Notes: generated by a model not told the origin, from the sequence alone. Counted from the first letter of the stretch, positions 53,756 through 63,240 are shown. The stretch is DNA of 64,000 nucleotides from Effrenium voratum (GCA_963377175.1 CAUJNA010000186.1:62001-126000); one strand, 5' to 3'. A program made the numbers and translations.

Positions 53756-55092
53756 ACAAACCCACACACACAAACACACACACAAGCACACACACAAACA
53801 CACACAAACACACACACAAGCGCACACACAAACAAACACACACACAAACACACACACACACAAAAACACACACACACACAAACACGCACAAACACACACA
53901 AACAGACAAACACACACCAACACACACACACACAAACTCTCACACACACAAACTCACACACGCAAACACACACACAAGCGCACGCAAACACACACAAACA
54001 CACACACAAACACACAAACACACACACAAACACACAATTGCACACAAACAAACACAAACAAACTCAAACACACACAAACACACAATTGCACACAAACAAA
54101 CACAAACAAACTCAACCACACACACACAAACACACACAAACACACAAACACGCACACACACACACAAACACACACAAACACACACAAACACACACAAACT
54201 CTCACACACAAACTCACACACACACAAACTCTCACACACAAACACACACAAACAAACAAACAAACAAACAAACACACGCACACACACACAAACCACACAC
54301 ACACGCGCACGCGCACGCACATGCACACGCTCACGCCCCCAGACACCCCCACCCACACACCCCCACACACACACCCACGCACACAAACACGCACACTTGC
54401 ACACATGCACACACAGGCACGCACACACGCACACACGCACACATGCACACACACACACACGACCACACGCGCTCGCGCACCCGCGCACGCGCACACCTGC
54501 GCACCCACGCACACGCGCACACACACACACACCCACACGCGCACTCACACGCACACTCACACGCACACGCGCACATGCACATGCGCACAAGCGCACACGC
54601 GCGCACATGCGCGCACATCCGCGCAGCACGCCTACGCGCACGCTCACTATGCACGCGTGCGCGCCCATTAACACGCAAACGTGCATGCGCTTGCATGCTC
54701 GCCCGCTCACGCACGCGCACCCTCCCCTGCACCCACACCCGCACCCGCGCCTGGACCCACACCCGCATGTGCTCTCACGTGCACGCGCGCACACACGCAA
54801 ACACACCCACGCATGCACGGACCCAGACACGCATATACGCACGCACACACACACACACACTTAGACACACACACACACACACATGCACGCACGCACGCAC
54901 GCACGCATGCACGCACGCACGCACGATCACGCACGCACGCGTGTACGCGCGCGCGCGCGCCCACACGCCCAGACGCCGACACGCACGCACGCACACACGC
55001 ACGCGCGCACGCACGCACGCACCCACCCACCCACACACGCGCACACGCACACACGCGCACACACACTCACATACGCGCACACACACTTGTGC
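53756..55092 (+). repeat. CACAAA then CACGCA satellite
   Basis: Unit drifts from ACACACAAAC (53756-54270) to alternating CACGCA, CGCACA and ACGCACGC (54290-55092). The last part is alternating purine-pyrimidine and rich in CpG, so it is prone to left-handed DNA. No genes. Confidence 0.95.
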
Positions 55093-55419
55093 TCTATCCC
55101 CTCCTGACATAGCAAGTTGTTCCGGCTCCTCTCTTTTTTCATTTCTTATGGAGGAAGATAGTACGCCACAAAGGCTGATCTGGGAGGACATGCACGATGC
55201 GAAATTGGAGTTTCGTCAGAGGTTCGCTGCTCGTGGCCTCTAAAAGTCATACTCATCAGACGCCAGCTCTTGACCACTGCAGGAACTCTCTGGGCTGGCA
55301 TGACTCCGACGGGTTCGAGCGAATTCCAGGCACAGAAGCTCAAATGGTTGTAAATCATCATGAGCTTGACTTCAACGGGTTCCAGCGAATTCAAAATTGC
55401 TGGTGGTTGCAACTGGCGA

Positions 55420-56470
55420 AGTGGAAATGGAAACCGCAGGTCGCTTCCCTTAGCTACAGGGTTGGACACACACAATCCGCCATTATGGCATTGGTTAGGG
55501 CATACAACGCTTTGCTTTGAAGGGGCTGGCCGGCATCTGGCTCTCAGCTTCACCTGGCTCTTGCTTTCATATACCCGCAACCAAAAACTTAACATTTGGA
55601 CAAGCGCACAGGGAATCCAGCAACCAAGGAAAAAAGGGAACAAAGAGGGGGGGGAAAAAGAGGAAAGGAAAACCACCCCAAAAAAAGAGAGGGGACCTGG
55701 GCAAGAAATAGGTCAGGGTTCCAATGCTTTCGGACGTGCCAGCGACTGCAAATCGGAAGGTGAAACCCGCAGGCGCTTGAGCCTCTGGGCCGCAGGGTTG
55801 GACACACACGCACACTCACACACATACGCACAAGAGCAGACAACACAACAAGCTATCCTGGTATTGGTCAGGACATCAACCGCATTAAAAGATCTAGCAA
55901 TGTCTCAGCATGGCCGTCACCTGGCTTGCAGCCTCTTCTGGCTAGTCTCGTGACATAAATCAAGAACAGTAACATGAACGGAGGTCCGCAGGGAATCCAA
56001 GTCGTCAAGAAGAGAGGGAACCCATAAAGCACAAAATTGAGACACCAATTAACCCAGGCGCGCTGGTGACTGTAGCTCGGAAGGCTAAAACTGCCGGTGG
56101 TATCCATGTGGTCAGCATCCGGCCCTTAGTTTCAAAGCTAACATTTGGGCAAACGCACAGGGAACCCAGCAACCAAGAAGAAAGGGAACCAAGAGAAACA
56201 TATGGGCCATATCCAATACACTCCGTGGCTCGTGCACCACCTTATTGTGCTATGGAATCGGTCGCCTGACCGAAAAAGGAAACACAAGCGAGGCCGGATT
56301 TAACAAATCCTGTTGAAGGGCACAATGTTTTCCCAACTTAAACGCAAGTCATTGAATGACATCATGGCAATCGGCGTAAGATGCTCCATATCATTAGTGA
56401 AAAGCTAACCATCGGAGCCACCGCAGAGGGAATCCAAAAACAGGAAAACAAAGGTCCCGCAGACAAGAAA
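55420..56470. repeat. degenerate tandem repeat with unit of roughly 340-380 bp
   Basis: Two landmarks recur. GTTGGACACACAC occurs at about 55463 and 55797, each preceded by AACCGCAGG/CCCGCAGG. A block like CTAACATTTGGGCAAACGCA, then GGGAATCCAGCAACCAAGAA, occurs near 55590, 55990 (partial), 56135 and 56400 (partial). Divergence is high. Flanking DNA from 55093 to 55419 shows related TCCGACGGGTTCGAGCGAATTC / TTCAACGGGTTCCAGCGAATTC duplicates (about 55307 and 55371). Confidence 0.6.
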
Positions 56471-56862
56471 ACTGCACACGGCACATCACATGCAATGCCA
56501 GAAACCATATCAAAACTACCGTGGACCATATCAGCACCGCGCGTTCGGAGCTCAAGTTCGGAGCTCAAGGTGGTCGGCAGCAGGTTTTCTACACTGAAAG
56601 TGTCGGAATCAAAAGGCAATGACATCGAATTATGGACTGCTCAAATTGATTTTGGCCCAAGTGCGGACGCCGCAGCAATGCAACCCATAAAAGAAACAAA
56701 GAGACACACAAACCAAAGAACGAGCCCGAACAAGAAGAACAAGACAAAAAAAAAACAGGCGCATCACCGATTCTGCGGTGGCGCGGGCCGGTGGGGGTCC
56801 AACGGCCCCAGTTGTCATCATTCTGAATTGGGAGCGCGGAGGTCCCAAAGCTTGGTTGCGAG

Positions 56863-57429
56863 TCAGCTCTGCTGAAATAACTGAACTGGGACTTGCTGCA
56901 AATTGCCACACAGTCCAGACGTGCGGCTGCCTCTCTGACGCCTGTCTGCAGCCGGCGAATGCACCAAGGGATACAACCTAGTCAGGTTGTTTTCGTGGGA
57001 TGTGTTGGCACTTGGTGCCTTGTGGTGGACCGTTTCCAAGAACCCCAACAGCAACACGTCATCCTGGTTTTTGGTGGAGTGGGAAGCGCCAGAAACCCAA
57101 TGTTTCCAGTCATCCGACCAAGGTTGCTTGTCACAAACCTTGGCGAAAAAACTGAACGAGTACTGGCCTGAGGATGGATCTAGGCCAACTTGATCCGTGG
57201 CAGACCTGAGTACTTTCCCAACTGACATCATGCCCAGAAGGCCTTTGAGATCAGTTGCGTGGCACCAAGTATATGGCCACGACGAAATTCCTTTGGGTGG
57301 GCCTGGGAAACCTCGAAGTGGAAACAGCCAAACATGGCAATCGTGCTCTACATTTGCCCATGCGGTGGCCCCGGCTTGCCGGACATCTATGCCGGAGGTA
57401 ATGAGGGTGTGACACAACCTGTCCATCAA
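56863..57429 (-). CDS. element-associated ORF with H-x-T-D-L-x-G-L-L-like motif
   Basis: Minus-strand frame with WPYTWCHATDLKGLLGMMSV, then GKVLRSATDQVGLD and KHWVSGASHSTKNQDDVLLL. The C-H-A-T-D-L-x-G-L-L-G-M pattern recalls the Y-H-G-T-x-x-x-x-L-x-G-I-L entry of ADP-ribosyltransferase or phosphotransferase-fold domains seen in dinoflagellate retroelement proteins. That link is an inference from one motif. The last third (after about 57000) looks less constrained. It overlaps the end of the ORF at 57426 by a few bases. Confidence 0.35.
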   Translation of the reverse strand: MMDRLCHTLITSGIDVRQAGATAWANVEHDCHVWLFPLRGFPGPPKGISSWPYTWCHATDLKGLLGMMSVGKVLRSATDQVGLDPSSGQYSFSFFAKVCDKQPWSDDWKHWVSGASHSTKNQDDVLLLGFLETVHHKAPSANTSHENNLTRLYPLVHSPAADRRQRGSRTSGLCGNLQQVPVQLFQQS

Positions 57430-58318
57430 GCTGCGAGGTACTGACTGGCCGCAAGCATTGTGGTCAGGTTGCGGTTGGCCATTTTGTCAACCAGGGAAGG
57501 GTCAAGGCCGTACTGGGTGGCAGCCTGTTGCAAGGTCGCCCGGTCCTTCTTCCGAAGCAGGCGTGTAACAGTGCTCATGTGTTCGGTAAACTGAGAGGCT
57601 TTGGCCTTGGTCATTTTGCCGGTCACTTTCTCGACCCATTGGGTCACAAGGGTCTCTGTGTGCCCCTCCGGCTGAATCTGGATGGGCCGGAACGGTGCAA
57701 GCAAACATTCAGGGAGGGTGGGCGGTTCTGTGCGAGGCTGCTTTGCAGACGCTGGATCAGAAGGGTCCAGCTCCTCGGCTGACCTTTTCGAGGTGTCAAA
57801 TTAATGCCTAATGACTGCATCTTCTCCCGGCGTCGCTTTAACTCGTCGGCTTCGCCAGACGAGCCGGTGGAAGGAGAAAGCTCTTGCATTAATGACACCA
57901 GCCGAGTCACTAACGGCGTCACAAAACGAACAGCTTCCTTGTGTTTGTCGGGTGGGCCGTCACTGTGCAGGGCGGCAGCCAAGCGATCCAAATCTATAGC
58001 TGCCTCCCTGGTGGCCTTAAGCAAAGCCTGAACAAAAGTCGTTTCGGCCACACTTTTTGTGTACACCAAACCTTGAAATCGTCCTTCGCTTAACAACCTC
58101 AGCGAATACTCTTGAATTCCATGGTAGCTAAGCTCATGTAACTTGAGGTCATCGACCTGCCTTCCTGCAATGCCTGCCTTCCAGCTCCATGCAGTCGGCT
58201 GAACAGTGCGATGGAATTGGTGGCCTCCCAACACTTTAGAATCCTCAAAGCAAAGGGTGCCAAGTCCCAGGCAAACAGCAGGGCTTGAAAAGCGAGCAGC
58301 ATCAAATTCAGCTTGCAA
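57426..58318 (-). pseudogene. unrecognised helical protein in two frames, element-associated
   Basis: Frame one (58318 down to about 57790) reads LHELSYHGIQEYSLRLLSEG, VAETTFVQALLKATREAAID and a charged region LKRRREKMQSLGINLTPRKG. After a shift near 57690, frame two reads VTQWVEKVTGKMTKAKASQF, RLLRKKDRATLQQAATQYGL and closes LTTMLAASQYLAA at 57426. The two parts look like one former protein of about 290 residues. It is helical and basic; no known domain. Confidence 0.45.
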
Positions 58319-58479
58319 GGGTCATGTCAGCCCGGCACAAAATGCCCAAGGAATTTTGTGGCCCTCCAAACCTTACCAAGTCTGACCATGTTCCGTTATG
58401 CCACGCGCCCAAGATCATCATCACCAACCATGAGGTCATGTTTTGCTGGATTTTGCACAGACCACTGGATGGCCAAGTT

Positions 58480-58765
58480 AGACCCAGTATTGAAGCAGTT
58501 TTGGCTGACAACCTCCTGGTGGTGCGAAAACGATACGACTGCCCAACGGTTTTTGCGGGGCAACCTTGCGGCGGTTCAGGAGTTTGACGACATTCAGCGC
58601 AACGAAGTCCAGTCTGCACCCAGAGTCGATATTATCTCAGGTGGTTTTCCATGTCAACCATTTTCTGTAGCAGGGCTCAACCATTCCATCAAGGATCCTC
58701 AAGCTCCCAACATTTTGCCGCTCCGTCTTCTAGAGTTCGTAACCCGCGAACACACCCCTGATTGA
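58480..58765 (+). pseudogene. DNA (cytosine-5) methyltransferase fragment (catalytic motif)
   Basis: In plus frame 58313-58765: FDDIQRNEVQSAPRVDIISG, then GGFPCQPFSVAGLNHSIKDP, with the catalytic Cys in P-C-Q at 58649-58657, followed by LRLLEFVTREHTPD. That is motif IV of C5 methyltransferases with its usual downstream G-x-x-x-G/helix region. Motif I (S-adenosylmethionine) and the target domain are not present. Dinoflagellate LTR elements are known to have captured such genes. Here it lies on the strand opposite the neighbouring integrase. Confidence 0.65.
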
Positions 58766-58880
58766 TCTGGGCGCGAACTTGTGAGTGTTGTCTCCTTGTA
58801 GAAAATGGTTTGAAATCGAAATAGGCACCTAGAGGTCACTGATATGATCGCCATGCATATTGTGCCAAGCGCTCTCACCG

Positions 58881-59330
58881 TCAATGATATGCCGACGTTA
58901 GAGCCAAAGACCAGTAACACGGAGGTAACCCAGCAGCCAGCAAACAAGTGCTGACCTGATCGATTGCGTTAAGATTGTTCCTTTCAGCCAAAGAGTTGTT
59001 CATGGGTCTGCCGGGAAGCGAATGATTGAACGTGATCCCCAGCTGCTGACAAGCACTGACAAACTGAGGTGCATGATCTCGAAGGTTTCGTCTCCCATGA
59101 ACTCCTTCATGCATCTGACAACCTCATCCGCGGAACCATCCGAAGTAGGATCCTTACCCCAGACTATCTATCTCGTGCCACGAAAACATTGGTGTCCGTC
59201 TCAATTCACAGCTGCCCTACTCTGGAGATCGAAAGTCACAAGGTCCCCCCCATTTCTTGAGCTGCTGCTTGAGCGCACCCTTCTGAAGCGTCGCATCTTC
59301 GCGCTGACACGCGCATCGCAATAAGGGTTA
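58881..59330 (-). pseudogene. retroelement integrase (rve) core, frameshifted
   Basis: Near 59240 the minus strand reads GGDLVTFDLQSRA, the first catalytic Asp region. In frame 59114-58881 it reads DHAPQFVSACQQLGITFNHS and PGRPMNNSLAERNNL with the catalytic Glu, then VSTCLLAAGLPPCYWSLAL. The D-H-A-P-Q-F second Asp and N-S-L-A-E-R-N match integrases of dinoflagellate LTR elements. Two frame changes separate the parts. Confidence 0.7.
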
Positions 59331-59351
59331 GCGAGCCTATGGTTCCTCACG

Positions 59352-59657
59352 TCACCGGAAGTACAGCTTTGCGTTCAGGGTTGCGGGCAAGCATTCGGTC
59401 TCAGCATCGCTATCCACGATGTCTTCCTCACTACACGTCGGCTCTGCTTCGCTCTCGGGGTCCGTAGATATCACCGGCGCTGCCTTCGCTTTCTTCTTCT
59501 TTCGCTTCTTTTCGGACCCCGCTTCGCTTTCGGCGTCGGAATCCTTCTCTGCCGGCGCCGAGTTCTTCAGATGCTTGAACTTGCAGTCCTTCCCTTTCTT
59601 GCAAGCGCCCTTCTTCCAGGACGAACAAATACCGTCATTCTTGGGGCGCTCCCCCAA
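59352..59657 (-). CDS. CCCH zinc-finger, acidic/lysine-rich protein, probably retroelement-derived
   Basis: One frame with CSSWKKGACKKGKDCKFKH, a clear C-x7-C-x5-C-x3-H finger, then acidic serine clusters (EKDSDAESEAGSEKKRKKKK; DPESEAEPTCSEEDIVDSDA). CCCH fingers before an integrase are common in dinoflagellate Copia polyproteins, where they probably bind RNA. It reads toward the integrase remnant on the same strand. The N-terminus (MGERPKNDGI) is at the edge of a G/C run and may not be the true start. Confidence 0.5.
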   Translation of the reverse strand: MGERPKNDGICSSWKKGACKKGKDCKFKHLKNSAPAEKDSDAESEAGSEKKRKKKKAKAAPVISTDPESEAEPTCSEEDIVDSDAETECLPATLNAKLYFR

Positions 59658-59934
59658 AAATAGTTAATAGGGGGGCCCTGGGGTAGGGAATTTTCAAGGT
59701 AGGGTTTCAGGGTTCAGGGTTCATTTTCAACAAGCAAACAACTTTGTTCAAAACACCAAGGGGGATTCTGGGGAATTTTTCTAAAATTTCCCAACTTTTT
59801 TTTACAATTTTTTCCATTTAATAACAGTCTAACATTTTGACATTTTCAATTTTCAGGTTTCAGACCATTTTAAGGCTTTCTGGGGGATAGAATGGTTTAA
59901 TCATATTATAAGTTGATAATATGAATAGACTGAA
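59658..59934. other. transition to island B; short TTCAGGG repeats
   Basis: GGTAGGGTTTCAGGGTTCAG and continuation (59698-59722) is a short run of telomere-like seven-base units. The sequence then becomes AT-rich with a long T run (about 59809-59816). No gene. Confidence 0.5.
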
Positions 59935-59944
59935 CAAATATTGC

Positions 59945-60481
59945 TTATGGTTTCCGCCTGTCAGGCGTAAAACGGACTTTGTCCGGTTTCCATGTACTAA
60001 AATCAGCATAAATACCAAAGTTTTCACCAATATCATTCCACCACTGTTCTATTTTTCTTGACCAACCTAATATTGTTTCTTTGTCAATATGTTTGTTTCT
60101 TCTCGTATGCTTCTCATAATTAAACCGAATGATTGCTTGAAGAATTAGAAAATTTGTTCTCCTAAAAAAGAATTTCCTATCTTCAAGATTTTTATAAGTG
60201 CCTGTAAATGTTATATTGTTTAACTCTGCTCCATATTCAATTACCTTTCCTTCATCGTATAGTTCATTGTAAGTATTCATTAACAAATCACGATGATAAC
60301 ATTGTATTAATGGCTTTTCTGGATAACCTAATTCTTTCATTGTTTCAATTACATCGTTCATTTCTTCATAAGATGGGTAAGGATTTAACTTAATGAACCT
60401 TTTAACTTCATCACTTTCTTTTTGTCTTTTCTCCATCAACTTCTCTACCTTTTCTGTGGTTAATACTGTCATACCTTCCAT
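59945..60481 (-). CDS. island B hypothetical protein (178 aa)
   Basis: Intact frame MEGMTVLTTEKVEKLMEKRQ, helical N-terminus, then YPSYEEMNDVIETMKELGYP and a compact region with FRRTNFLILQAIIRFNYEKH and WSRKIEQWWNDIGENFGIY. The central Y-P-S-Y-E-E-M faintly echoes the R-P-S-Y-D-E-L motif of its neighbours. It is the last gene before the island edge. Family unknown. Confidence 0.7.
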   Translation of the reverse strand: MEGMTVLTTEKVEKLMEKRQKESDEVKRFIKLNPYPSYEEMNDVIETMKELGYPEKPLIQCYHRDLLMNTYNELYDEGKVIEYGAELNNITFTGTYKNLEDRKFFFRRTNFLILQAIIRFNYEKHTRRNKHIDKETILGWSRKIEQWWNDIGENFGIYADFSTWKPDKVRFTPDRRKP

Positions 60482-60513
60482 TTACTTTACTATTATATTA
60501 TGGTCTCATTTCT

Positions 60514-61218
60514 TTAAGTAGTTTTTGTTTTTGAAGGGTTGGTATTTTGGTTTTCAGTTTCATCATTTTCACTTTCAGCATCAGTAGGAACAGGGATGTC
60601 AGTAGGCGGTGCTATTTCATAATTAGCATTTTCTTCTGATGATGATGAATGAACAGTATGTGTTGAAGAACTATTAACAGTGATAGGCGGAGAACTATGA
60701 ACACTAACAGGGGGTTCTGTGTTTAACTCAACTTCTTCACTAACATTTGTATTCATCCAATTCATTATGGCACTTGCTATATCATAAGATGATACTAATG
60801 AATTCATTGTCAAATTAACCAGCAACTCTGAACCTTGAATTGTAGTTAATGTAGTGTGATATGTTAAATGTGCCACTATCTGCCCTATACTAAAACCTGA
60901 CCTCAACATCAAATCTATAATCCTCATCAACATAAATAGTTTCTTTCTGTATTTATCATTATCATCATCTTTTTTATCATCATCATCATCGTCATCATCA
61001 TTTAAATCAGGGTCATATGTAAATGCTAATGCTTCTGCTTCTGCCTTGTTCATCAGTTTGCTCTTAAACTTCTTTGAAGACCCACCTAAAATCTTTGTCA
61101 TATCATCAAAATTATAAGTTTGCGTCGCCTTATCAATTGGTAGGTCTGTTTGAGTTGCCTTGTTTTCTTTGTTAAGTGTTTGTGTTGCCTTGTCTGCCAT
61201 CATAACTTCTGCATTCAT
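60514..61218 (-). CDS. island B protein with three KATQT (LC8-binding type) motifs (234 aa)
   Basis: Residues 10-14, 20-24 and 30-34 are each KATQT, exactly ten apart, in DKATQTL, NKATQTD and DKATQTY contexts. This fits the K-x-T-Q-T consensus for dynein light chain LC8 (DYNLL). An acidic Asp run follows (about 75-90), then a helical domain (KKLFMLMRIIDLMLRSGFSI, LVNLTMNSLVSSYDIASAIM) and a Ser/Thr/Pro-rich disordered tail. Family knowledge: LC8 is a dimer that clamps paired T-Q-T peptides, and several unrelated viruses use such motifs. LC8 binding here is a prediction. Start is adjacent to the gene at 61219. Confidence 0.75.
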   Translation of the reverse strand: MNAEVMMADKATQTLNKENKATQTDLPIDKATQTYNFDDMTKILGGSSKKFKSKLMNKAEAEALAFTYDPDLNDDDDDDDDKKDDDNDKYRKKLFMLMRIIDLMLRSGFSIGQIVAHLTYHTTLTTIQGSELLVNLTMNSLVSSYDIASAIMNWMNTNVSEEVELNTEPPVSVHSSPPITVNSSSTHTVHSSSSEENANYEIAPPTDIPVPTDAESENDETENQNTNPSKTKTT

Positions 61219-61401
61219 TTATCGTTCTTTATTTTTATAATTCATTAAATCTAATTCATCAAAATCAAAATTATTCAATAACATTCCTTTCTTGTATTTC
61301 TTCAGTATAACTGTTGTTTTTAGTTTGCTTGTGATTGCTTGTTTAAGCATTTCATCATAAGTAGGGCGTTTCCTTAACTCGTGTTTGAGGTTGTTAATCA
61401 T
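61219..61401 (-). CDS. island B small RPTYDEM-motif protein (60 aa)
   Basis: MINNLKHELRKRPTYDEMLK, then TSKLKTTVILKKYKKGMLLN and NFDFDELDLMNYKNKER. It corresponds over its full length to the first part of island A gene 3 (10740-11081), which has a long SR-like tail that this one lacks. Its stop is immediately followed by the ATG of the KATQT protein. The frame is intact. Role unknown; the motif is shared with the 61439 gene. Confidence 0.75.
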   Translation of the reverse strand: MINNLKHELRKRPTYDEMLKQAITSKLKTTVILKKYKKGMLLNNFDFDELDLMNYKNKER

Positions 61402-61438
61402 TTTATATAATTATTGATAAATTATATAAATGATTTAT

Positions 61439-62116
61439 TTAATCCTTTGTTGCTCTTGGTTTTGGTTTGGGCATAGGTTGAACATTTCTCGGTCTTCCTC
61501 TTCTTCCCTTTGGTTCGTGTGTGCTTTCTGGGTCATCATCTCGTCTTACTTTCTGCCTTAACAATAAACCTCTTTGCGCCCCTTGTATCCGTTTAACTGC
61601 TTCGTCTTCTGTCATCAATGGTTCTAACGGTGGTAAGTCATCATCGCTTGTTTTATCAGTTGCTACTGACTGCCACTCATCTTTCTCGTCTAATTGTCTT
61701 GCCCGTTGTGCTCGTTCGTGTAGGTCGGCTATTTGTTCGCTACTAACTCTTTTTGAAACTTGACTTATTTGTTGTTCGTGTTGTTCCTCGGAGTTGTCCA
61801 TTGTGGCAGTTAGTGTTTGTATTGCTCCGTCTCTTAAATCATCCATTTCATTGTCCCTTGTCATATCAAACTGTTCAATGGTTTTAGGTTGTTCTAATAT
61901 TTTTTGAAAGTGTTGTTGTCTCAAATCTACGGTATTATTATCATAAAGTGTTCCTAATGGACTATCACGAAAATAATAAGCGTTTCTGTCTATTACATCT
62001 CTGATACTCTTATTTTTATACTCTTCCTTTGTAATTTCCTTGATGAGTTCATTATAAGACGGTCTTAATCTTAATTGTGATTTTAGCGTTTTCATCTGCA
62101 TATCATCTAATCTCAT
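61439..62116 (-). CDS. island B RPSYNEL-motif protein (225 aa)
   Basis: Opens MRLDDMQMKTLKSQLRLRPS with YNELIKEI, then IRDVIDRNAYYFRDSPLGTL. It corresponds to island A gene 2 (9706-10698) over the first 60-70 residues. The middle is a charged helix (QIADLHERAQRARQLDEKDE) and a short IQ-like piece (AVKRIQGAQRGLLLRQKVRR). The end is basic and proline-rich (RRGRPRNVQPMPKPKPRATK), including an AT-hook-like R-G-R-P-R that could bind AT-rich DNA. The 105 residues missing relative to the A version are from the C-terminal domain. Confidence 0.75.
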   Translation of the reverse strand: MRLDDMQMKTLKSQLRLRPSYNELIKEITKEEYKNKSIRDVIDRNAYYFRDSPLGTLYDNNTVDLRQQHFQKILEQPKTIEQFDMTRDNEMDDLRDGAIQTLTATMDNSEEQHEQQISQVSKRVSSEQIADLHERAQRARQLDEKDEWQSVATDKTSDDDLPPLEPLMTEDEAVKRIQGAQRGLLLRQKVRRDDDPESTHEPKGRRGRPRNVQPMPKPKPRATKD

Positions 62117-62142
62117 TATATGTAATTAATTAGATAATTTAT

Positions 62143-62571
62143 TTATTCCAACTTATAATTCTTTCTTAATTGGTTAATTATATCCTTTTTCTTCTTAATC
62201 ATTTCAGAATAGTTTTTACCAGTTTCACTTGATGGATGATGACGTATTTTTTCACCTTCTAACCTTTGGATTTCATTAAAATATGCCTGTGCTTCATCTT
62301 GATATCTTCTTCTATTTTGAAATATAGCGTAATCTTTTTTAGCGTTATGAAATTCTAACTGTTCCTTCATTTCTTTCAGATATGTATAATTTGGTTGATG
62401 TGCTTTGTTGTCTCCGTCGTAATAGTAATGGACATTAGATTTAAATTTTTTGCTTGGTTTTGTTATGGGATTATAAAATTTGTTTGATGTTGGTAATTGA
62501 CGCTCGGCACGACCTGCTTTACCATTCTTTGTAAATGCTGATGTTATATTTTCAAAATCTGACTTGTTCAT
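62143..62571 (-). CDS. island B hypothetical helical protein (142 aa)
   Basis: MNKSDFENITSAFTKNGKAG, a basic N-terminus, then NYTYLKEMKEQLEFHNAKKD and AQAYFNEIQRLEGEKIRHH, closing with SEMIKKKKDIINQLRKN. Pattern and position match island A gene 1. The frame is intact, 26 bases upstream of the RPSYNEL gene start. Family unknown. Confidence 0.7.
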   Translation of the reverse strand: MNKSDFENITSAFTKNGKAGRAERQLPTSNKFYNPITKPSKKFKSNVHYYYDGDNKAHQPNYTYLKEMKEQLEFHNAKKDYAIFQNRRRYQDEAQAYFNEIQRLEGEKIRHHPSSETGKNYSEMIKKKKDIINQLRKNYKLE

Positions 62572-62635
62572 ATAATAATAATTAGATTAAATAATTTATT
62601 TATCAAATAATTTTACTTGCTAAATGATTCATTTT

Positions 62636-63175
62636 CTAACTGTTTCTATTATCTCGTTCCATTTTCATATTATTATATCTATCTTTTGCGGTTTCAAAGA
62701 CTTTATTAGCAGTTGTTTCTAAATGTTTTTTCAATCGTTCTTCAACTCTTCTTTCTATGTCTTGTTCATCAACTTTTGGAATATTACCTTTAACTTTTTC
62801 ATATACATTATTCTCAAATTCTTTTGCTTGTGCAGGATGCATAATTTTTCTACGGACAACTTTGTTAGGGTCTGCTTCTTTTTTAACTGGTATTCCATTA
62901 CAGTTATGACGATATTTGAAAGTGTATTTTGTTAAATATTTTTTACACTTTGGACACTCCACTTTTTCAGTTGAGTATGTTTTAGATTTTAATTCTTGCT
63001 TTGGTTCGTCTTCTTCTTCTTCTTCTACTTTATTATTTTCTTCATTTAGAATATTATTAGTTTCTACTTCTTTACTTTCTTCATTAATAATAGGTTCTTC
63101 TTTACTTTCTTCTACTTCTTTAGGTGTTTCATTATTTTCATTGCCTACATCTACTATTTCAATATTTTTAACCAT
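62636..63175 (-). CDS. island B acidic protein with C2HC-type finger (179 aa)
   Basis: A Glu-rich N-terminal half (about residues 10-70) is followed by VECPKCKKYLTKYTFKYRHN with a closing C, giving C-x2-C...H-N-C. The second half is basic and helical (IERRVEERLKKHLETTANKV). The finger resembles that in island A gene 4. The gene lies 92 bases downstream of the nuclease gene and just after a duplicated AT-rich motif that may be its promoter. Confidence 0.7.
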   Translation of the reverse strand: MVKNIEIVDVGNENNETPKEVEESKEEPIINEESKEVETNNILNEENNKVEEEEEDEPKQELKSKTYSTEKVECPKCKKYLTKYTFKYRHNCNGIPVKKEADPNKVVRRKIMHPAQAKEFENNVYEKVKGNIPKVDEQDIERRVEERLKKHLETTANKVFETAKDRYNNMKMERDNRNS

Positions 63176-63177
63176 AT

Positions 63178-63240
63178 AATTAGTATATAATAAATATTTA
63201 TATTAAAATATTTTAATATAATTAGTATATAATAAATATT
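63178..63240 (-). promoter_or_regulatory. duplicated AT-rich motif upstream of the acidic finger gene
   Basis: A 21-base sequence starting AATTAGTATATAATAAATAT occurs at 63178-63198 and identically at 63220-63240, 42 bases apart, directly upstream of the start codon at 63175 (read on the minus strand). Its minus-strand text contains TATTATATACT. Exact duplication in such a short spacer suggests a promoter or operator. Confidence 0.45.

Noticed and set aside
52143..54671. 842-codon plus-strand ORF of Thr, His, Pro and Asn
   Set aside because: Unit lengths of 11 and 13 bp rotate all frames without stops; no non-repeat sequence is included.
59698..59722. Interstitial telomere marking a former chromosome end
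   Set aside because: Only about three degenerate TTCAGGG-like units; too short to separate from chance in a G-rich stretch.
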